Shown here one piece after another: positions 56,579-64,000 of a stretch of DNA of 64,000 nucleotides. Source of the DNA: Cololabis saira (taxonomy: Eukaryota; Chordata; Actinopteri; Beloniformes; Belonidae); the NCBI RefSeq assembly GCF_033807715.1, contig NC_084590.1, positions 5,783,827-5,847,826 of the forward strand, in the 5' to 3' direction. The position numbers and the translations under genes are program-made. The notes beneath the pieces are model-generated. The model had not been told where the DNA came from. It saw only the letters and a list, made by a program, of their open reading frames with translations, and searched no databases. Each line of letters begins with the position of its first letter. Within the stretch, counting starts at the first letter, position 1.

Positions 56579-57001
56579 AAAAATATAGAATACAAAGATT
56601 AGTAATTGCCGGTGATTACAGCTGGAGGTGTCCGGTGAACAGTTTTAGAGGCTTCTCTTTTACTATTGCGGTCTATGGGAAAAAAGCTTTCTGGGCCCCA
56701 TGGGATTTTTTGTTGCAGTACCGCGGCTGGCCACTGGGAAAAATCGGCGTGGCTTCTGAGCGCGAGGCTGGGGGATTGGTCCAGAGTGCGCAGCGCTCGT
56801 TCACATTGCCCCGGGGCATGATGGGAGGCCCCAGAGCATCATGGGAGGTGACTCAACTGCGCATGCTCTATGGGCCCGTGTACCAGGAAGTAAACCAGGA
56901 AGTCAGAAATTTTTTCGGCGGATGCGCTGGGTGAGCAAACTCCATTGAAATGAATGGGCGGCCATTTTCGATACTTTATCCAGTTATATAATAGATCCAT
57001 G
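56579..57001. mobile_element. Second copy related to the 54-bp-TIR MITE
   Basis: 56779-57001 matches the interior of the element at 55212-55436 almost base for base (GATGGGAGGCCCCAGAGCAT and following). Sequence 56579-56779 (GCGTGGCTTCTGAGCGCGAG) looks like additional element sequence. The TIRs are missing. Confidence 0.6.
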
Positions 57002-57050
57002 GTTGCTGCCCGGACACTAAAAGAAGTGACACACAGGTATGCAGGCAGAG

Positions 57051-57095
57051 CCATAGACATCATATAGAACACTGTGTTCTATATGATGTCTATGG
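57051..57095. repeat. Perfect 22-bp-arm palindrome
   Basis: The arms CCATAGACATCATATAGAACAC and reverse complement are separated by one base. Direct repeats ACAGGTATGCAGGCAG flank it on each side (about 57033 and 57104). Confidence 0.93.
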
Positions 57096-57099
57096 GCAG

Positions 57100-57950
57100 A
57101 GCAACAGGTATGCAGGCAGCATACAGCGACAGGCTGAGACTGTTTATTGTTATATCTGAACTCTGTGGTGAGCCCATGCAGTGAAAGAGCATCTACAAAC
57201 ACCAGAGAGGCAGCCGGTAAGATGCTCAACAGAGACTTTGTACAGACGTTCATTTGAAGGTTGCCTGTGTTTGTGTTAGCGTTAGCTTAGCCACAGGGTT
57301 GGTTGCCCGGCTACATGTGGCTTGTGAAATGTTTGATGCACGTATGGTGATTTCTGATTGCTTATCCTTAATTTAATTTACTTAATTTATAGCATGATTT
57401 GAGTATTCTCATACTTTAATATTCAACATCATTCTTTAAATATCATTTCATTGTATTCAAATATTGACCGTAAATGTAATTAAGGTTAAATAAAGTAATT
57501 AAGGTTAAATAAAGTAATTAAGGTTAAATAAAATAATTGATGTTAAAATTAATTCATACTTACCTGAAACATGTTAAAAAACAGACCAACAATAAATATT
57601 AAAAATAAGTGAAATTCATACTTACCTGACAACATGCTAAAATAATGGACAAATGGGTAACTTAATTTGTAAATTTGCAATTTAATGTTAAGGTTTGCGT
57701 TTCACAGTATTTATTTATTTAGGTGTTTATTTTATGGTATTTTCTGCACTTATCTCGTATCTTGTATGCTTATTTCCTATTATAATAATTTTAGTTATGT
57801 ACAGAATTTAAGCATTTTCTTTTTGTGGGTTTTGATTGAAAGGTTTTTCACCTAATGGCAAAGGATGGATTATTCACCTTGGAAATAAAAGAAAGAAAAG
57901 GAAAAGCTGTCTGGTCATTTAGTGGATTCCAGTTAAAAAACTCTGGGTAG
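57100..57950. other. Unassigned inserted sequence
   Basis: No gene was recognised. It contains three tandem GTTAAATAAAGTAATTAAG units (57480-57540) and lies within the 3-kb insertion of unit B. Confidence 0.4.
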
Positions 57951-58040
57951 ATGACATCCCTTTCAAGTGGGGAAAATTGCATGGCAAAAAACACAAGCAA
58001 CTTGACATACATTGTTCAATGGCTCCATGAGGACGATGCA

Positions 58041-58281
58041 GGTTTTTGTAAGGTAGATGAAATGACTCCAGTCACTGTGGTTCACGAGCACAATAATAAA
58101 CAGCAGAGTCTTCAGTCTTCAGACTGTTTATCTGCAGAAACAGCTGCTGTCTGTTATTGTCTCTGGAGACGGTGAACCGGCCTTGAACTGACTGAGAGTA
58201 GGATTTGCTACTGCCACCACCGTTACTGATTCTTGCAATCCACTCCAGTCCTTTTCCAGGAGCCTGTCTGACCCAGGCCAT
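58041..58281 (-). pseudogene. 5'-truncated VH (58.1 kb)
   Basis: Only [11 protein letters not shown] to YYCAREP remains (58080-58281), with an intact RSS: CACAGTG (58073-58079), 23-nt spacer, ACAAAAACC (58041-58049). At 58282 the sequence jumps to GAGTTTATACGTAAAACCTG, which in the sister copies lies upstream of the promoter (51399, 61109). FR1, CDR1, leader and promoter were therefore lost in one deletion. Confidence 0.93.
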
Positions 58282-59204
58282 GAGTTTATACGTAAAACCT
58301 GAATTCTGGTCTAGTTCTGTTCAGAATCTTGTTTACACCTGTAGATGTTGATGAAGAAATGTCTTGAAAACAGAGTAAAAAATATGCATTTTTTTAAAGT
58401 AAAAATCATTGCTGAAAAATTGTGATTCATCCTCCACCTGTCGATTTACTTTACAGATTTAAAAAATGTGAGGTTTCATGTTTCAAAGATCATCAATAAA
58501 ACCACCTGCTGTTTCTGACTTGTGAGTTTGATAACAACTCTGTAACTTCCCTCTAGAGGTCAAAAAGGGAACTGCAATAAGCGTTGCACTCGAAGTTTTG
58601 TAAAAAAAAGTCCTAAAATTAGAAACTTTGTTGGTGTTCTCCACATGTATTTAATCTCTTTGAGTTTTAGAGAGTTTGTTTTTCATGTGGAGTTGTTTAA
58701 GAGGAGCAGATACAACCTCAAATGTGTTTTCTGTCAGTTTACTTGCTCTTGAACTCATGAGCATCAGCTCCTTCAGGCTTTTGTGTTTATCTCATTTTAG
58801 TTCCTGCGGCTGTGGTGGCCTGGTGGTTTGTATGGTTCCCTCCCACTCAGAAGGTTCTTGGTTTGACTCTTGGCTGAGGTTTTTGCTTCTTTCAGGGTTA
58901 CATCATGTCAGACATCTGATGTAAAGCATCCACCTCTGCTGTGGCAGTCCCTTCAAAAACATGACTTTCTATCTTGTTTCTGCTGAAATGAACCAACACA
59001 GACTCAGAAACTGCTGTCTTCCGTCTGACTGTGGGATCAATTACCAACAGTTCTGCAATAAGAAAAGCAGTTCCTCAAAACCATATTGTGTCAAATTAAA
59101 GACGTGTCAACTGTCAGGTTGTTTGTTGTTTTTTATTATTTTATCCATGAAATATACATATGATAATTGTTAAAGGGGGAATAAATAACACTTTTCAGGA
59201 TAAA

Positions 59205-59582
59205 CTGTTCATCTGCAGATACACCTGCTGTCTGCTGTTGTCTCTGGAGACGGTGAACCGGCCTTTGACTGACTGGGAGTAATAGATGGTGCCACTGCCA
59301 CTACTGATATAAGCAATCCATTCCAGTCCTTTTCCAGCAGCCTGTCTGATCCAAGCGTTACTAGGATTACTACTAAACCCTGAGTATGTACAAGTCAGTC
59401 TGTGGGATTCTCCAGGTCTTTTTACTGCTGGTTCAGACTCAGTCAGTGTTTGACCGTCAGTACCTGCAGAAATATAATCACACCATTAATAGAGTCACAT
59501 TGACTTTATATAAATTGTTTTTTAACTACTTACCAGCCAATGCACCAAAAAGAAAAATGACAAAATGACCAGTTCTGATCAT
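59205..59582 (-). pseudogene. 3'-truncated VH (59.4 kb)
   Basis: The leader exon 59534-59582 and V exon from 59463 down are normal to the LQMNS codons, after which the sequence runs into GGATAAACTG-type unit-tail DNA. The second Cys, the YYC motif and the RSS are missing, so it cannot rearrange. The promoter octamer variant is at 59687-59694. Confidence 0.92.
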
Positions 59583-60420
59583 TTTAACTCTTTTTGTTGT
59601 TGCTGTTGTTCCTTCTGCAGTTGTTTATCAGACTGAGTCACTGACTTCTGCTCCGAGACACTTAAGAACAAAATCAACATATCAGTTTTTGCATCTACTC
59701 CTCCCCCTTAAAAAAGAAGGCATGATTTAAATACTTCTGCATCATTCAATATAAACATGATTTATATTTTAGTGAAGCTTTGCAAATTAGTCAGATGTGT
59801 TCTAAATAAGTAAAAACTTTTAATAAAAAAGCATACGAAAATAAAAGATTTACAAGGACAGGTGGCCCAAAACAAACAAAACAAGAAAACGATTGTATTT
59901 GACCCAAAATGTTCCATTTCCCTACATTTACCTGGTAATATCTCTGAACAGATGATTTAAAATCAGATAAATCAGCATAAAATGACCTAAAAGTACAGCG
60001 GCACATTGGACAAACAGTTGTGAATTTTGGTTGAAAGGAAAAATAGATGATATTGTAAGTATTATGAAAGTTGGGAGTATTTGAGGATATTTTGCAGGAG
60101 AGGTGAATCAGTTTATTAGTTTTGTGTAGCTACATGGTGTAGCTCTACTATACTGTTGGAAGGGTCCTGCTGCACACAATCAGACACAATCAAGGAAAGT
60201 ATTTATTTTATTTGACTGAAGCCAATCGATGAATCTGTCATAGTTGCAGCCAAATTAAACAAAGAAATACATGCAATTATACTATACAGATTCTTATTGT
60301 TTCTTATTGATGATGACTCTTGTTGGTTGGCCATAGGCTTTTATAAGTGCTATATAAATAAAGCTGACTTTGACAAAGTGTAGTTGTTACATTGTTCAAT
60401 GGCTCCATGAGGAAGATACA

Positions 60421-60901
60421 GGTTTTTGTACGGTAGATGAAATGACTCCAGTCACTGTGGTTCACGAGCACAATAATAAACAGCAGAGTCTTCAGTCTTC
60501 AGACTGTTTATCTGCAGAAACAGCTGCTGTCTGTTATTGTCTCTGGAGACGGTGAACCGGCCTTGAACTGACTGAGAGTAGTATTTGCTACTGCCACCAC
60601 CGCTACTGATGTATGCAATCCACTCCAGTCCTTTTCCAGGAGCCTGTCTGACCCAGGCCATGTAGTAGTTACTGAAAGTGAATCCAGAGGTTGTACAGGT
60701 CAGTGTGTGGGATTCTCCAGGTCTTTTAACCACTGATTCAGACTCTGTTAATGTCTGACCATCAGCACCTGTCAATGGAAAAGAAATTAGTCATAAAAAA
60801 TACTTTAACAACTTTATAAATACAGATTCAACTCAGGGTCAGTTAACATTTTCACCTGCCCAGCAGATAGTTAAAAGCAGCAGTCCTGTCCTGAATCCCA
60901 T
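60421..60901 (-). CDS. VH gene, apparently functional (60.5 kb)
   Basis: Leader exon 60856-60901 ([18 protein letters not shown], donor GCAG/GTGAAA) and V exon 60460-60768. The frame is open through [45 protein letters not shown] and [22 protein letters not shown] (60453-60459), 23-nt spacer, ACAAAAACC (60421-60429). The octamer variant ATGCAAAA lies at 60974-60981, about 75 bp upstream of the ATG. Confidence 0.94.
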
Positions 60902-61892
60902 CGTGTCAACTGTGTTCTCACTTTTCTCTGTTGTTCACTTTACAGTCAGATAAATAGAGACTGGAGATCTCTATTTTGCATTGACTCCTCCTCAAAAATC
61001 AAACCGGTCCAGACTGAATCAGTGATGCTCCAGCATCTGATTTACGACCACACGGATTCATGAGTTGATATAAAACCTAAGGGGAAACTAAGGAGGCAAC
61101 TCTTCCCTGAGTTTATATGTAAAACCTGAATTCTGGTCTAGTTCTGTTCAGAATCTTGTTTACACCTGTAGATGTTTATGAAGAAATGTCTTGAAAACAG
61201 AGTAAAAAATTTGCATTTTTTAAAAGTAAAAATCATTGCTGAAAAATTGTGATTCATCTTCCACCTGTCGATTTACTTTACAGATTTAAAAAATGTGATG
61301 TTTCATGTTTCAAAGATCATCAATAAAACCACCTGCTGTTTCTGACTTGTGAGTTTGATAACAACTCTGTAACTTCCCTCTAGAGGTCAAAAAGGGAACT
61401 GCAATAAGCGTTGCACTCGAAGTTTTGTAAAAAAAAGTCCTAAAATAAGAAACTTTGTTGGTGTTCTCCGCATGTATTTCATCTCCTTGAGTTTTAGAGA
61501 GTTTGTTTTTCATGTGGAGTTGTTTAAGAGGAGCATATACAACCTCAAATGTGTTTTCTGTCAGTTTACTTGCTCTTGAACTCATGAGCATCAGCTCCTT
61601 CAGGCTTTTGTGTTTATCTCATTTTAGTTCCTGCGGCTCTGGTGGCCTGGCGGTTTGTATGGTTCCCTCCCACTCAGAAGGTTCTTGGTTTGACTCTTGG
61701 CTGAGGTTTTTGCTTCTTTCAGGGTTACATCATGTCAGACATCTGATGTAAAGCATCCACCTCTGCTGTGGCAGTCCCTTCAAAAACTTGACTTTCTATC
61801 TTGTTTCTGCTGAAATGAACCAACACAGACTCAGAAACTGCTGTCTTCCGTCTGACTGTGGGATCAATTACCAACAGTGCTGCAATAAATAA

Positions 61893-62650
61893 TGCTGCTA
61901 TAGGTCTCTGCTGCAGGGGGGCACCGACATGATCCACTGGGCGGTGCCTCTCACCTTTCTTCCCTTCCTCTCTTCTCCATTTCCATTTTTATGTATTATA
62001 AGTATCTCATAGCTATCATTTTTGTCCAATGCTCCTGTAGTTTCTTGTGCTGGCCCCCCTTTTTTTTCAATTTTTTCACTTTTGTACATGGTGCCGCATC
62101 CTCTGCCGGTGGCGAAGAGCATCTCTGAATGCACAACACCGGATCCTGCAGCGTGGGAGTGAGAGGGGCAGGGTAACGGCCCGGGCAGGCGGGGGAGAGA
62201 TTTGTCCGTCAAGACTCCTCTCCCTGGCCCTGCACCTTCTCAACCTTTCCCCGACCCTGCACCTAACCTGGGGCTTGCTGATTGGGCCGGAGCTTCAGGA
62301 GCTGCGTGCTGGGCTGCGGTGCCCACCCCTGGTGCCCACCCCCGGTCATCCCGCTGCTGCTTCCACCTGCCTGCGGTCCCCACCCCCGGTCATCCCGCTG
62401 CTGCTTCCACATGCCTGCTGTGTGCTGTTGACGTCCCCGACCCCCCAGTCTGGCCCTCGACAGGAGGGTCCCCCCTTATGAGCCTGGTCCTGCTCAAGCT
62501 ACTGTTTGGCTTAAGGTTTTTCTTCCACTAGGGGAGTTTTTACCTGCCATTGTTTATGTAATAAATGCTCGGGGGTTGATGTTCTGGGTCTCTGGAAGAT
62601 CCTAGAGACAACGTTTCTTGTATTAGAACGCTATATAAATAAAATTGAAT
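61893..62650 (+). mobile_element. LINE 3' UTR insertion in unit C
   Basis: Copies A and B read CTGCAATAAGAAAAGCAG at this point. Here the phrase is split and filled by sequence matching the 3' end of the LINE at 33985-34330 in reverse orientation (CAGAGGCCTATAGCAGC-type start, AAATAAAATTGAATTCAATT end). It is 5'-truncated and recent relative to the duplication. Confidence 0.8.
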
Positions 62651-62874
62651 TCAATTAGAAAAACAGTTCCTCAATATCTCTCACTCTTATATTGTAATCT
62701 GGAAAAATCATATTGTGTCAAATTAAAGATGTGTCAACTGTCAGGTTGTTTGTTGTTTTTTATGATTTTATCCATGAAATATACATATGATAATTGTTAA
62801 AGGGGGAATAAATAACAGTTTCAGGATATTCGCAGGAGTAGAAATTTGATACAAAAAAAAAAAGCTGTCAACAA

Positions 62875-64000
62875 CAGCCCTCCTCCTTGAACCGCCACCT
62901 TACTGTGGTGGAGGGGTTTATGTGCCCGAGTGATCCTAGGAGCTAGGTTGTCGGGGGCACTTATGCCCCTGGTAGGGACTCCCATGGCAAACAGGTCCTG
63001 GGTGACGGGCCAGACTAAGAGCGGTTCACAAGCCAAACATGGATAAAGTTAAACCGCTACGTCGCCCGGATCGGCGTCACCGGGGCCCCGCCCTGGAGCC
63101 AGGCCTGGGGTTGGGGCTCGCTGGCGAGCGCCTGGTGGCCGGGTCTTTGCCCGTGGGACCCGGCCGGGCTCAGCCCGAAACGGCGACGTGGGCCAGCCTT
63201 CCTGTAGGCCCACCACCCGCAGGAAGGTCTGTGAGAGGCCGGTGCATTGTGGACTGGGTAGCAGTTGTGGCGGGGTGCCTCGACGACCCAATCCCTGGAC
63301 CAAAACCCTCACAGTGGGGACATGGAATGCCACCTCTCTGGGGGGGAAGGAGCCGGAGCTTGTGCGTGAGGTTGAGAGATACCGGCTAGAGATAGTCGGG
63401 CTCACCTCCACACATAGCTTGGGCTCTGGAACCCAGCTCCTTGAAAGGGGCTGGACCCTCCACTACTCTGGAGTTGCCCAGGGTGAGAGGCGGCGGGCTG
63501 GCGTGGGCTTGGTTATAGCCCCTCAGCTCAGTCGCCATGTGTTGGAGTTCCCTGTCTCTCACTGTTGTTTGTGCCTACGGGCCGAACAGCAGTGCGGAGT
63601 ACCCGGCCTTCTTGGGGTCCCTGGGAGGAGTACTTGATAGTGCTCCAACTGGGGACTCCATTGTTCTACTGGGGGACTTCAACGCTCACGTGGGCGATGA
63701 CAGTGATACCTGGAGAGGCGTGATTGGGAGGAATGGCCTCCCCGATCTGAACCCGAGCGGTGTTTTGTTGTTGGACTTCTGTCCAACCACAGTTTGTCCA
63801 TAACGAACACCATGTTCAAGCATAAGGGTGTCCATCAGTGCACGTGGCACCAGGACACCCTAGGCCGGAGGTCAATGATCGACTTTGTTGTTGTTTCATC
63901 TGACCTCCGGCCGCATGTCTTGGACACTCGGGTGAAGAGAGGGGCTGAGCTGTCAACTGATCACCACCTGGTGATGAGTTGGATGCGCTGGCGGAGGAGG
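62875..64000 (+). mobile_element. LINE 5' region with APE endonuclease, cut by window end
   Basis: Begins with a 5' leader (CTTGAACCGCCACCTTACTG) and a GTWNATSLGGKEPE-type endonuclease start (about 63320), then ERYRLEIVGLTSTHSLGSG and, after a frameshift near 63560, [20 protein letters not shown] and a further frame with SMIDFVVV (about 63870). These are apurinic endonuclease motifs. The RT would lie beyond the window. The clade is not assigned. Confidence 0.8.

Larger units (their letters stand above)
59204..62830. repeat. Tandem two-VH unit, copy C
   Basis: Starts inside the first VH (its RSS end deleted at the junction with copy B), continues through the roughly 600-bp spacer and the 60.5-kb VH, and ends in a tail carrying a LINE insertion. 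Sequence identity with copies A and B is very high over the spacers. Confidence 0.85.

Overview
This window is vertebrate nuclear DNA. Coding parts are split into short exons with GT/AG introns, microsatellites and many non-LTR and DNA transposons are present, and the immunoglobulin genes are of teleost type. It looks like a ray-finned (probably percomorph) fish. No species call is attempted.

Layout. (1) 1-10.7 kb, plus strand: a six-exon mitochondrial NIPSNAP3-like gene. Its introns 1 and 2 are swollen by a roughly 20-bp minisatellite, and LINE debris and tandem repeats surround it. (2) 10.7-13.6 kb: a tRNA-type SINE head and a decayed LINE. (3) 14.1-60.9 kb, minus strand: an immunoglobulin heavy-chain (IGH) locus read right to left, as seven VH genes or relics (48.1-60.9 kb), five DH or DH-like elements (42.6-44.7 kb), seven JH (27.3-29.2 kb), C-mu (four Ig exons plus TM1, 22.4-26.9 kb) and C-delta (seven Ig exons plus TM1 and TM2, 14.3-19.2 kb). 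All constant exons share the same phase (1). Mu1 can therefore join delta1, as in teleost IgD, and mu3 can join the mu membrane exon. (4) 62.8-64 kb: the 5' part of another LINE.

Rearrangement signals obey the 12/23 rule: VH and JH carry 23-bp (one 22-bp) spacers and DH carry 12-bp (one 13-bp) spacers on both sides. Three VH genes look complete (48.1, 53.8 and 60.5 kb). Four are broken in different ways: leader deletion, a stop in the YYC motif, 5' truncation and 3' truncation. Six of these seven come from three tandem copies of a two-VH unit. No IgT/IgZ constant region is seen, although it would be expected upstream of the mu D-J block in many teleosts.

The D-to-J interval is about 13.5 kb because transposons have filled it: a Tc1/mariner-like copy, a gypsy 3' end with its LTR, a Tc1 fragment split by a hAT MITE, a CR1/L2-type LINE with an esterase-type ORF1 that is itself split by a hAT element, and a piggyBac-like TTAA element. 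Several carry exact target-site duplications that give the order of nesting. The most unusual item is a DH segment whose two recombination signals lie inside a perfect 45-bp inverted repeat (42599-42718).
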